Below, piece by piece: positions 1 to 11,200 of a stretch of 64,000 nucleotides of DNA. Position numbers and translations under genes: made by a program. Source of the DNA: Ricinus communis (taxonomy: Eukaryota; Streptophyta; Magnoliopsida; Malpighiales; Euphorbiaceae); NCBI RefSeq assembly GCF_019578655.1, contig NC_063257.1, forward strand, positions 12,214,001-12,278,000. The letters are read 5' to 3'. The notes beneath the pieces are model-generated. The model worked only from the letters and a program-made list of their open reading frames with translations, was not told the DNA's origin and made no database searches. How positions within the stretch are numbered: the first letter of the stretch is position 1; the number at the start of each line of letters is the position of its first letter.

Positions 1-1866
1 GTAGTCTGGTTAAGAAGTCTTTGGTTATCACATTATTAAATTTAAGTTGGATACATAATTTATGTATCGAATTACAAAATTGAAAACATTATGCATGATA
101 GTGTTAAAATTTAAAAGACATAATTAAATCGCAAAAAGTATTAAATGTTATGTTTTGGATTTTCTTGCAATTATAAATATTTTAAATTAAGAGTAAATTT
201 TAAATCAAGTAGAGTTAGAAAATTACTAATAAATATTTCAACTAGGATATTTTCAAATCTTTTAGTGAATTACAATAAATGTATTTCTATTAATAAAACT
301 ATGGTTAAGCTAAATAAGTTTATTTTTTTATTAAATTTTTTAGTAGATATGAAAATATATTTTAAAAGAAATTTTTTTTAATTCTAAGATTAGCTTAATA
401 TAAATTTTATAAAAAATTATGATTTCTCGCCTATGAGCAACAAGCAATAAAGTTTTTCTTTTAAATATAAGGATAATGTGATCATTTATTTTAGGGGATA
501 ATGTAATACTGATAAAGAGAGCGAGTTCTTAGTTACAATATGAGAAATGCTTAATTTGAGCAAAGATTGTGTGGAGAGATTTATTCGAAATTTGACTTTT
601 ATTATACTCTTTCGAGTAGAATCGAGAGGCAGTATAAAATATTTAAGAAATTATATACAATTAATAAAAATCAAACAGAAATATAAAGTGATATAATTAT
701 CTAAGTTTGTTGAAATTTGATTTCTTATTATGTTCTTTAAAATAGTAATGAAAAACAGTATAAAATATATAGAACACCACATGAAATTAATAAAAGTCGA
801 GTAAAAATAGAGAATATCTTTCTCTTCAAATCAATTTAATAAGAATTAATAGGATAATTTTAGTCTATTTGAAGCCTTAAATAAGGATAACATATTATGG
901 TTGTTTATACATTTAATAAAACTTATTATTGTCTATACACTTCACTGACAAATTATGGTTGTTTTAAAATTTTATATTTAAATTTCAGTCTCTTTCTTTA
1001 TAAAAATATTCTAGAACTTTTAAGTGTTATTAATGAAATCAGTGAGAAAGCTTTGGTAAAACAAAAAAGATTGTTGGGGAAGCTATTTTCTCATAAAAGG
1101 TAAATAAGAAAAATATGTAGAGATTCAAATTCAAATAACACAAATGTTATGCTAATATTTCTTTGTATTGTACTTAAACTGATGAAATTTTTAAAGGTAT
1201 TCGACATGAAATTTACTCTACATGAAAATTTTTATATCTTTATGACGATTTATATAGGTAATTCAAAATTTTTGAAAAAGTTATCGAAGCTTACACTTTA
1301 TTTTACAATGCAAATTTTAAAAAATTTCAAATAAGAAATTTATAGTTGTATTATTTTTTTCTATTTCTATATTAGTTATTTTGTTCGTAGTTTTGAGAAA
1401 AAAATTCTTTTAAATTATATGGTTAACTTTTATAATGAATTATTTTATCATATTATTCTATTTACGATAAAATTTTTAGTTCATTAGGATAATTATTGTT
1501 CAATAAAAAGAAAATAACTTCTACTTGCATCATATGATTATTGAATTGCAAGCGAGTGTGTTCATCTTTACATCGATATGGAGATATTTGAACTTTTTAA
1601 TAATTGATTATTAAAATGCAAATGCAAACCATATAAGTATTGATTATTTGACCATATAAGATATTCACACATTAAAAATCAATCATGAAATCCAAATCCA
1701 ATTATTGATTGATGGTTTAATTTATCAAGATAATGGTTACTTCTAGAATTTTAAATAATTTTAGTTTTGTATGTGAAGTTTGCATAGGCTTACCTTTGTC
1801 CTTGTAGTTAACATGTATATATATATTTCTTATGTATCATATTAAGTCTTATTTAAAGATGAATAA
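1..1866. other. AT-rich intergenic DNA, no gene recognised
   Basis: Very AT-rich stretch with only short chance ORFs (the longest about 78 codons, with strongly biased Lys/Asn/Phe/Ile composition as expected from random AT-rich DNA). Two diverged copies of a roughly 70-bp motif containing 'cagtataaaatat' followed by 'attaataaaa' lie near 630-690 and 755-815. I see no protein homology, RNA gene or clear transposon ends. Confidence 0.6.
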
Positions 1867-4750
1867 TGTCACGACCCCATCTGTGGGCCCGTGACCGGCA
1901 CTAGAGAATGGGTAGGCGTAAGGCTACCGAATCCCGTAGTAAGCCTGAGACTCACTGACTTAAATAAATCTCAACCTCATTTTACTGATGCCACAATTAT
2001 CTTATCAGTCAAATTTTACATAATTAATTCGGTTTGCCAGAAAAATTAGGCGAGACTTGAAACTACAGAAATTACAACTGATACATCTACTATTACTACT
2101 GTGGAGAATCTAAGATCTTACAAATTAACATACCAAATCAAATTACATCACCTGATGAGGAAGGAGTCGGGTTATTGAATAAGAATCGCGGGAAGACTAA
2201 TAGTCACGAATCTGAAAAACAATAAATTGAGACTGCCAGTCTCGAGAGTGAGTTAAAATCATATATCCAAAAATAGTTACAAACACCTCAATAATACATT
2301 TATTTAATTTAAAATAAACATAAGTCATGTAAAAACATACGTATCATACCATGCTTAAATTAAATAAAATAATTTTCACACGCTACGGGACGGAGTAGTC
2401 CAGTAGAACCCTAATCCCAACACAAACATCTCGATCAATCTCCATACTGACATCTCGGCTAATCTCAACTCTAACATTCCGACTAATCTCATTCCAATAG
2501 GACTGGCGCCTAGAGAGCAAAGCTCGACCAGGGTCCTTAACTCTAGTCCGGTCACTTAATGTTCACTATCTGCCTAAGCCTTTCGGCTCTCTTATTCCAA
2601 TAAGACTGGCACCCAGAGAGCAAAGCTCGACCAGGGACCTTACCTCCAATTTGGTCACTTAAATTTCCAAATAAGCCGACGCCCAGAGAGCAATGCTCGA
2701 CCAGGAACCTTTACTCCGGCAACCACACTTTACTAAGCCTAGAGAGCGATACTCGACCAGGGCAAATCTTAAATCTTCCTTTTTAAATTTACCTATTTAT
2801 CATTTTCCATCACTCTCAGATTTATACCGGAACACTGATCAAACTCTTATGTTCTAATGTTGTCCCATCCCGAGTCAACACAAAATCAATAAAAATTGTA
2901 TTGCGGAAAATGAAGCATGCATAAATAGTACATAACCAATTAGTCAAAATAATAATCATTAAATCAGAGATATCATATAAAATATTTGCATGACACACGT
3001 AAGCAGATATATGACTTTAACTCACAGTTTTGGCAATCTTCTAGCTCTGCTACGGTACCTCGGTTGGAGCGAGCCGAACAGACGGATTATCTAATCATGG
3101 AAAAATAATTTATCAAAAATGCTGAACAATTTACAATTGACCCTAGATCTAGATTTCTAGGACTGACTGTCTAAGAATCATGACTCGGGTAAATTCTACC
3201 GAAAATTAGGCAGAATTTTCCATAAAACATGGACGTTTACCCCCCGTAAAACGGGTCCAGGACCTGCCAGAAAAACACTTCAAATATTCAACAATTAATA
3301 CAACGGGAGTCGGGTCCTCAAGACTTCAATAATTTTCTGACTCCACCACACAACACAAAAACACGACTATGGCAGGCAGTTCGATAAACTATTATTTTTG
3401 ACTCACAAATATCATCTAATACTCAACACAATTCAATAGATACACAATTAAACCTATAATTCTAAAATTAACGGACCAGAGAAAATTACCGAGATGCTTG
3501 ATCGCTCGGTCGACTCGCCTCCAGCCGCCGGAGTCCGATCGACGATCCGGACATACCATCGGACTCGAAACAACGCGCTGATGATGATCCCCGCTTCCAA
3601 TTTTCCTATCCGACCCCGATCATCCGGAGATATTTGCAGATGATCTCAAAACGAGTCCGATCGCGCCGAGAAGATTTGGGATACTCCTTTTGATCGTCCA
3701 TCTCTCGCTGGAACTCGTCGAAAAAGCTGAAAAACGCCGGCTGCCCCTCCTAAATTCACTTCGTCGGATCTTCCGTCTCCAACCATCACAAGCGTCGCCG
3801 CTGGTGCCAAAAGAGAGCCCTCGCCGAGAGGAGCCAATCGCCACCGGCAGCGGACGAGGCCACGGTGGAATGGCCTTGCCGCCTTCGCGATTCGCTGCGG
3901 ACGATGTCCCTCACCGCTAGCTTCCTCGACGACTCTTTTTCTACCAAGATCGGCCCCAAGAACCTACTGCATTTTCTTCTTCTTCTTCTTCCTCTTCCCC
4001 GATTCTTCTTTCTCTCTCCCCGATCCTTCTTTTCTTTTCTTCTTCTCTATATCGACTTTTGGTCCCTCAAATTTTTATTTCTTACCTTTTTTCCCTTAAC
4101 GTTTTAATTACTGCAATTTTGCCCTGAAGAATTTCCAGTTAACCCCTAATCTTTTTTTTAGCCTTTCAATTAAGCCCCTAACTATTTAATTTGGACCAAA
4201 TTAGAATTATTGAAAATACATAATTATATATATACCCCTAGCCGACATATTTATTTACAAAAATACCTAACATACAAATTTTCATTAAACCCCATAATAA
4301 TAAAATTATACTTTTAATCCTCATTCCAAAATAAATTTCCAATTTAATCCTAACACATCATTAATTTTATTAATCAATTTGCTAAATATTTTTCCAATTA
4401 AATTTAACATCATTAACTAATTAAAATATCTAAAAACATCCTTTACAAACTCTTCCATCATTTTTCCAATATATAATTTTATTTATATATACTATATATA
4501 CATTTGGGAAAAATTTGAATAACCAAAATATAATTTATTTCTCAAATAATTTGCTTAATTAACTCCTTAAAAATCAAACTAATTGGGTATAGAAATAACT
4601 CCTTTATTTGTCTAATATTAAATTTTTAAAATTGCATTTAAATCTTTCCAATTAAACCGAATAGAAATATAATTAAATTAATTTAAATAAAATTTATTTA
4701 TTAATCATTATTAATATTATCTTTATTAAAGAAAAATTACAGATATTACA
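1867..4750 (+). mobile_element. Solo LTR, copy 1 (2.88 kb)
   Basis: Begins TGTCACGACCCC and ends GATATTACA, giving the TG...CA ends of an LTR. It is flanked by a perfect 5-bp target duplication, AATAA at 1862-1866 and 4751-4755. No gag, protease, reverse transcriptase or integrase coding is present, so I read it as a solo LTR left by recombination, or the LTR of a large non-autonomous element. Inside, 2500-2765 holds several diverged repeats of a GC-richer motif (AGAGAGCAAAGCTCGACCAG), and 3490-3960 is a GC-rich island whose ORFs on both strands (about 75 codons) look like chance. Strand is arbitrary, given by TG to CA. Confidence 0.85.
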
Positions 4751-5063
4751 AATAATAAATATCATTGAGAAAATTGATGTAACATGCCTTTTTCTTATTG
4801 AAATAGTTGGCTGTGAGAATTTTATTTTATAAATTAGTTTGGCTTTTTTAGTTAGGGAGATTTTTCATTGTTTTAGAAGTTATTAAGAGAAATTAATATT
4901 TTAAAAAAATATATATTATATAAACTTTTGGTCCATTATTTAATCAAAACATCCATTGAATTGTTTAACCAAAAATTACAACACTATAAAAACATATTCT
5001 TTGATATTTTATGATATTTCAAGATGGTAACCATTTTAATGTTGAAAGTTATATTTATCTTTT
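4751..5063. other. Host spacer between two solo LTRs
   Basis: About 310 bp of AT-rich DNA separating the two solo LTRs. It contains the right target duplication of copy 1 (4751-4755) and the left one of copy 2 (5059-5063). No gene is seen. Confidence 0.7.
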
Positions 5064-7781
5064 TGTCACGACCCCACCCGTGGGCCCATGACCGGCACTA
5101 GAGAATGGGTAGGCGTAAGGCCATCGAAACCCGTAGTAAGCTTGACACTCACTGACTTAAACAAATCTCATCTCAAATTTATATTATTAAAACCACAAAT
5201 TATCTTAATAGCTACATTCTACATAAATACTTCGGTCTGCCAGAAAAATTAGGCGAGACCCGAAACTTATAAAATTTACAACTGATACATCTACTAATTA
5301 CTACTGCGGAGAATCTAAGATTTACCAATTTACATACCAAATCAAATACATCACCCGATGATGAAGGAGTCGGGTTACTGAATAAGAGTCGCGAGAGGAC
5401 TAACAATACGAATCGAAAAATAGAAATGAGGACCGGTCTCGAGAGTGAGTTAAAATTAAATAATCTGGGGACTATTGCATTCTTCTCAGAAAATATAGAT
5501 TATTCAAATCAGTATATCAAACCATGCACGTAAATACAAATCACATTATAATCAAATACCATAATAAATAAATAAATAAATATATATATTTACTTTTACG
5601 GGACGAGCGGCTCAGTAGAACCCTAACCCCAAATTCTAGTAGCCTTTCGGCTCTCTTAATCCAACAGGTCTGGCGCCCAGAGAGCAAGCTCGATCAGGGT
5701 CCTTACCTCCAACCTGAACACTTGAATTCCAAATAAGCCGGCGCCCAGAGAGCGTTGCTCGATCGGGGCCTTAACTCCTAATCAATCAACTCACCAGAGC
5801 AATGCTCGATCAGGGCAAACAAATCCATAATAACCTTATTACCTGTCTTTGATCATTACCGGTGCGCACGCGGTCCTGATGCAACTCACCAGGTGGCATG
5901 TTCTACGAAAGCCACATCTCCCAAAACGCAATCATCCATTTAATAAATATCATTGTATAATGAAATCATTCAACCATATCAAAATAACGATTAACAATTA
6001 AGAGTAAGACATCAAGCAACTCATGTGGAAAACTGATTATATTTGGTATTATTATAATATTACTATAATAATACTTATATTATCTTCAATAATTAATAAT
6101 CCAGTAAAATTATTTACGTTGCGATACTAATAGCCATATTAAGCATAAACTTCCAAAATAGCATATTAAAATCAGACTTAGCAATAGTGCAATGATTAAA
6201 TGACTTTAACTCACTGGTTTAGGGCGACCTCCTAGCTCTGCTCCGGTGCCTCGGTTGGAGCGAACAAACGGACAATCTAGTCACGGAAAATAATTTATCA
6301 AAACGTCAAACAATCGATCATTAATCCTAGGTCTAGACTCCTAAGAATCTCGACTCGGAGAATTCTACCGAAAATCCGGCAGAACCTCCCCTACAACACG
6401 AACATTACCCCCGTAAAAACAGTCCAGGACTGCCGAATAATACTACAAATATCCAACAATTCAAACAATGTGAGTCGGGTCCCCGACTTCACTACACAAA
6501 GACAAAACATAAGGCAGGCAAACCGACAAACAATTATTTTTTGACTCACAATATCATCAAATAATCAATATAAACCATTAGACACACAATTAAACCAAGA
6601 ATTTCCCAAATTACAAGCCAGAGAAAAATTAAGGGCGCTCGGTCGATCGACAATCCGGACACACCATCAGACTCACAACGACGCGCTGACGATGATCCCC
6701 ACTTCCGATTTTTCGATCTGACACCCGATCGTCCGGAGAGATTTGCGGACGATCTCGGTCGTCGATTTGCAAACGGAGCCCGATTGCCACGAAACCAGTG
6801 CCATCGTGAAGCTTGAGCTGAGGAGAGTCGGGATATGTCCTCCGATCGTCCATCCTCCGCTGGAGTTCTCCGAAAAAGCTGAAAAACCTCGGCTGGCTCC
6901 ATTTTCTCTCTCCACCGGATCTTCCGTTTCCGGCCACCACTGTCGACACCGCTGCGGCCAAAACAAAGCCAAGAGCAAGAGGAGTCGATCGGCACCAAGA
7001 TCGGAGCGCCGGAAGCTTCCATCTTCCTCCTGCGCTCGGCCACCTCCTCTCTCCCGACCTCTCTTCTTCCCCGATTCTTTTCCTTTCAATATCGACATTT
7101 TACCCCTGAACTTTTCCTTATTACAGTTTGGTCCCTCAACTTTCTTAATTACTTACAATTTCATCCTGTAGAATTCAAATTTAACCCCTAAACTTTCCTT
7201 TAGCCTTTCAATTAAGCCCCTAACTATTTAATTTGGGTCAAATTAGAATTATTGAAAATACACAATTACACAAATACCCCTAACCGACATATTTATTTAC
7301 AAAAATACCAAGCTCACAAATTTCCATTAAAACCCCATAAAAATAACATTATACTTTCAATCCTTATTCCAAAATAAATTTCCAATTTAGTCCTAACACA
7401 CAATTAAATTAAATAATCAATTTCCAACTTAAAATTTAATACTACTAATCAATTATAATACCAATTTTCCCAAAATTCTTTTATAAACATCCTTTACAAT
7501 TCTACCATAATTTTCCAATATATAATTTTACTTATATAAATATGCATTTGGGAAAATTTTGAATAACCAAAAAAAAATATAATTTATTCCTCAAATAATT
7601 TATTTAATTAACTCCTTAAAAATCAAACTAATTGGATATGGAAAAATAACTCATTTATTTATCTAACATGAACATTCAAAATTTGTATTTAAATCATTCC
7701 AATTAAACCGAATAAAAATAAAGCTAAAATTAACTTAAATAAAAACTCATTATTAAATATATAAAAATTCGGGGTATTACA
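5064..7781 (+). mobile_element. Solo LTR, copy 2 (2.72 kb)
   Basis: Same family and orientation as the element at 1867-4750. It begins TGTCACGACCCC and ends GGGGTATTACA, flanked by a perfect 5-bp duplication CTTTT (5059-5063 and 7782-7786). The order of internal parts matches copy 1: near-identical first 100 bp, the repeated AGAGAGC...CTCGA motif at about 5650-5820, a GC-rich island at about 6620-7090, then AT-rich sequence with runs like 'aagcccctaactatttaattt'. ORFs of 110-165 codons in the GC-rich island overlap one another on both strands and match nothing I recognise. Distinct target duplications show this is a separate insertion from copy 1. Confidence 0.88.
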
Positions 7782-7786
7782 CTTTT

Positions 7787-8282
7787 CCTTTTATCTAACC
7801 TCATATCTATCGATTGTTTTTTATATTAATACTATATTTAATTTCCTTACTTTTACTTTTCTTGCAATAAATATTTTTTATTTGATAGCAGAACCCTATC
7901 AACTAAGGTTTAAGGCTAGGTTGGACAACTTGATTAAAGTGAAATTCAATTTAATTTTGGTTAACTAAATTAAGTAATTTAATCGCTTAATTATTAATTA
8001 TTTGATGTATAATTTTATAATTGTTTGTGAGTTCAAAAATCATTAATAAGTATTTTCAGTTATAAAATGGATCGTGAATTTTGTCAATGATTAATTTTGT
8101 ACATATTTAGTCCAAAGAGTTGTGATGATTGAAGAGGATGTTATATTTTACTATAGATGCCTCGAATGGCCATTTGTATGTGTTGTGATTTTTATTTGCA
8201 AAGTTTAGATCTGTGTCATGAGGAAATTAGTTTGAGTTTTAGTGAAACTCCATTGAGTATTTGGTAGAGTCAAGTGAAATAT
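7787..8282. other. Intergenic DNA, no gene recognised
   Basis: About 500 bp of AT-rich sequence between the second solo LTR and the CACTA-like terminus. No ORF or repeat boundary that I can support. Confidence 0.5.
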
Positions 8283-8392
8283 CACTACAAATCATTAAAT
8301 TTGTGACAATTAAAGGTGTTACATATACCTTTTTATTACAATAAAAATTTGTCACAAAGTTATCATCTATAATTCTGTAGCTAAAAGTCAAT

Positions 8393-9113
8393 GGATAAGT
8401 GTCAATTTATCCTATGAATCTATATCTAAGGGTCAAATACACTAAATTTAAATTTTTTCAGCAAATAGTCCCCTAAACTTATGTCCAAGGGTCAGATATA
8501 CACAATTTAAATATTTAAGCAAATAGCCTCCTGAATTTATGTACAATGATCAAATGCACTCAATTTAAATTTCTTAAAAAGAAAAATAATATTAAAATTT
8601 TAGGTTTAATTGAATTATAAAATCACAAATAATATTTATTTTATTAATTTATAGATACAAAATTTAGTGATACGTTATACAAAAGCGTGTTTAGAAAAAT
8701 TTAAAATTTCAACTTTCTAAAGATTAAATAAGTCAAACTTTAATATTTTTAATAAATAGGTTTATAACTTGTTATTTTTTGGGTCAATTAAATCTAAATT
8801 TTAAATCGTACCAAATACACTCTTGTATAGTACATCACTAGATATTGTATCGGTAAATTCATAAAATAAATATTATTTTAAATTTTTATAATTCAACTAA
8901 AATCTAAAAATATGATATTATTTCACTTTTTCAAAAATTTAAATTGGGTGTATTTACCTTTGACACAAGTTGAGAGGGCTATTTGTTGAAAAATTTAAAT
9001 TTAATGTATTTGACCATTGGACATATGTTCAGGAGACTATTTAACTGAAAAAGTTTAGATTTGATCTATTTGACCCTTAGACATAAGTTTAGGGGCAAAT
9101 TGAACCTTTGTCC
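8393..9113. mobile_element. Mutator-like MITE with long inverted repeats
   Basis: About 720 bp. The left arm (about 8393-8575) and the right arm (about 8930-9113, reverse complement) share phrases such as 'cctaaacttatgtc' and 'aagggtcaaat'. Each arm itself holds two to three diverged copies of a roughly 65-70-bp unit. Flanks AAAAGTCAAT (8383-8392) and AAAAGTAAAT (9114-9123) match at 9 of 10 positions, which fits the 9-10-bp target duplication of Mutator-like elements. It lies inside the CACTA-like remnant. Confidence 0.6.
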
Positions 9114-9149
9114 AAAAGTAAATAGCAAAAGCAATATAAGAATTTGGAA

Positions 9150-9612
9150 TAAAATTTTGGCCCCCTAAACTTTACAATGAAGCTCAATTTAGCCTTTTTG
9201 GCCTTTTAGGTCAATTTAGTCCAAAACTTTGCTTTTTTAGCTCAAATTGTTCCATCTAGGAGAGAGTGTAACCCACTCTTTATAAAAGAGAGTAAGTTAA
9301 TAATAAATTAATAACTTCGATAAATTTTAAGAAAATAAAAATTTTAGTATTTATGTTGTATCAAAAATATTTTAATTTTTTAATTATGCATTCGAATCCT
9401 TTTAAAACTATAAAATAATTTCTTTAAGATTTAGTAAATTATTTTTATCTTTTTCAAAAAAATTAATTTTTTTACTTTTTTAAGAGAGAGTGAAAGCCTC
9501 ATGTGAGGGCCAATTTGAGCCAAAATAACAAGATTTTAGAATAAAATAACCTAAAAGATTAAAAAGGGCCAAATTGAACCTGACGAAAAAGTTTAAAGGC
9601 CAAATTAAGTCT
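9150..9612. mobile_element. Short inverted-repeat element (MITE-like)
   Basis: Left arm 'ggccccctaaacttta ... ctcaatttagcc' at about 9155-9300 and right arm 'aaagggccaaattgaacc ... tttaaaggccaaatt' at about 9480-9612 are reverse-complement relatives. Both arms contain the purine-rich 'agagagagtg' motif next to the AT-rich centre. Exact ends and target duplication are unclear. A single-arm relative is present at about 11018-11200. Confidence 0.5.
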
Positions 9613-10014
9613 CTTATTAATAATAATTTTCAGCAAGAAAATTAAATTAGTGATGATAGATTTATTGTTACATAACTAATTTTTAGGGACAACTTATAAT
9701 GTAACTAAAAGTATAAAAATCATCACAAATACGATTTTATCTTAGTGTCATAAAAAATACTACCAATCACAATAGGCATTATCACGAAAATATTAATAGG
9801 TAACAATAAGTATTGCCACAAACAAGTATTTAATATAGTGACAATATCTATTGTCACAAAGCACTAATAGTAACAATATGTGTCTTTACAAAAATTATAA
9901 ACAGTAACAACATCTATAGTCACTAAAAATTAAAGATAATGACAATATATATTGTTAAAAAATTACTAATAGGTGATAACCTGTGTGCGACAAAAAGTGC
10001 TAATAGTGGCAATT

Positions 10015-10212
10015 GCTAGGCCTAATTTGAGTGGATCAAGATCCATAGCATCATTGTAAATAATTGATGGTGACATTTCGAAACCAACTCTATATATTCT
10101 GATTACTGCAACTGCAGCTTGAATATACTGTATCATGAATTTGCAGCAATTCTCAATTGACCCACCATACTCATTCATTTGATCATTAATCTCATCCTTT
10201 AAACAAGTTCGA
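10015..10212 (-). pseudogene. 12-oxophytodienoate reductase (OPR)-like exon fragment
   Basis: Minus-strand frame running down from about 10212 reads LKDEINDQMNEYGGSIEN..., then VGFEMSP and DAMDLDPLKLGLA. This is the segment of plant OPR / old yellow enzyme flavoproteins normally reading [23 protein letters not shown], then VRxSP and a D.DPLxLGL block, which lies in the TIM barrel near the active site. Only about 60 codons are present: a stop lies just upstream of the Leu-Lys-Asp start of the match, and the frame loses similarity after GLAI. The upstream half (flavin-binding N-terminus) and the rest of the barrel are missing. It cannot encode a working enzyme. It sits next to CACTA-like subterminal repeats and about 570 bp from an unrelated gene fragment in the same orientation, which suggests capture by a transposon or debris. 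Confidence 0.7.
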
Positions 10213-10783
10213 GGTGGCTACACTCAATGTAACAGACCCAGAGTAAGCAAGACTTCCTTCATGCCATATCATAGAACTTCACTTGATTAATCTTAGACCA
10301 TATTCAACTACAAAGGCCTAAATATATATGTTACAGTCTTCCTGAATAAATTTCCAATCAATAACATGCAATCACCTTTGAATTCTGAAAAAGTGAAACC
10401 GGGCTCATCGTAAAGTCAAAATATTACCAATTTAACAAAAATTAGAAAATTGACAAAATTATAGCAAATAGAAATATAAAAATGATAACAATTATTATTT
10501 CAAAAGGTTCATAAGAATATAAAGTATAGCCAAATCGATATAATTTGTACTGCAGAGGTAAAGAATTTCAGCTTCTAAGCTTTCTCGATAAAACCGGGCA
10601 CATGCTTCAAATTAGAAAACTAGAGAGAAATGGCTAAAATAACTAGAAAGTGATATTTAGAAAAGAGAAAACACATGTCAAAACACTGTTTATATATATA
10701 AATAGATAGATCAGCCATATCTTGAATTTTGTTTTCCTTCTCAATCAGGAAATCATTAGCTTTCAAAAATGAATCTACCATTA

Positions 10784-10922
10784 TTACTCAGCTTGCTCTT
10801 CCATCATTCTTAAGTACTGAAGGGCATCCATATGATGTGAAACCTTTTCTTCTTGCAATCTTATGATCATGGCCATTGCCTGATTTGCTGAAAGGTCTTT
10901 GTTGCTACGAGCTCTTTTGAGT
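10784..10922 (-). pseudogene. GTD-binding (DUF593) domain fragment, myosin-binding-protein-like
   Basis: Minus-strand frame reads LKRARSNKDLSANQAMAMII, then RLQEEKV, then MDALQYLRMMEEQAE, followed at once by TAA (10784-10786). The block ANQAMAMIxRLQEEKxxxxM-ALQYxRMMEEQAEYD is the hallmark of the GTD-binding domain of plant zein-binding/myosin-binding proteins, a coiled-coil domain that binds class XI myosin tails. Only about 45 codons of the domain are left; the family proteins are several hundred residues long with an N-terminal membrane anchor. Both flanks lack coding similarity, so this is a broken fragment. Same strand as the OPR fragment beside it. Confidence 0.72.
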
Positions 10923-11017
10923 GTGAATCATGTATTACACAGATTAAAATTCTTGCTCTTAAACTTAGATTTGGATGGTACACTTTTGGACAGAGGTTTT
11001 TCAAATCCATTTGGAAT

Positions 11018-11200
11018 AAGGTTCAAATTTGGCCCCTATTTACAGTGAAGCTCAAATTAGTCATTTTGGCCTTTTGGGTCAATTTAGTCTAAGACTTTGC
11101 TTTTTTTTTTTTTTTTTTTATAGCTCAAATAGTTCAATTTGAGAGAGTGTAACCCCTTCTTTATAAAAGAGAATGAATTACTAAAAAGTAATAAATTGAT
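11018..11200. repeat. Single arm of the 9150-9612 inverted-repeat family
   Basis: The text 'aaatttggcccctatttacagtgaagctcaaattagtcattttggccttttgggtcaatttagtc' (read in pieces) followed by a long T tract, then 'gagagagtgtaaccc' and 'ctttataaaagagaatgaatt', parallels the left arm at about 9160-9310. No matching opposite arm is visible nearby, so it is a solo or truncated copy. Confidence 0.5.

Larger units (their letters stand above)
8283..10010. mobile_element. CACTA-like element remnant with nested inserts
   Basis: Starts CACTACAAA at 8283, the typical terminal motif of plant CACTA (EnSpm) transposons, followed by 'gtgacaatta' and 'gtcacaaag' type subterminal motifs. Many more short motifs of the form TGTCAC / GTGACAAT / 'taacaatat' occur at about 9680-10010, on both strands, as in CACTA subterminal regions. 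The element is split by two nested inverted-repeat elements (8393-9113 and about 9150-9612). I find no matching TTTGTAGTG right end, so it is truncated or its right end lies further on and is degraded. No transposase coding is seen. Confidence 0.55.

Noticed and set aside
3620..4107. ORFs of 63-80 codons on both strands
   Set aside because: Same GC-rich island in LTR copy 1; mutually overlapping with no domain.
6546..7171. Overlapping ORFs of 110-165 codons on both strands
   Set aside because: They lie in the GC-rich island of a solo LTR, overlap in several frames, have Ser/Arg-rich composition from GC skew, and match no family; the equivalent ORFs in the other copies differ.
8283..10010. 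Repeated TGTCAC/GTGACA words considered as a CRISPR-like or regulatory array
   Set aside because: Plant DNA, irregular spacing and both orientations; they fit CACTA transposon subterminal motifs.
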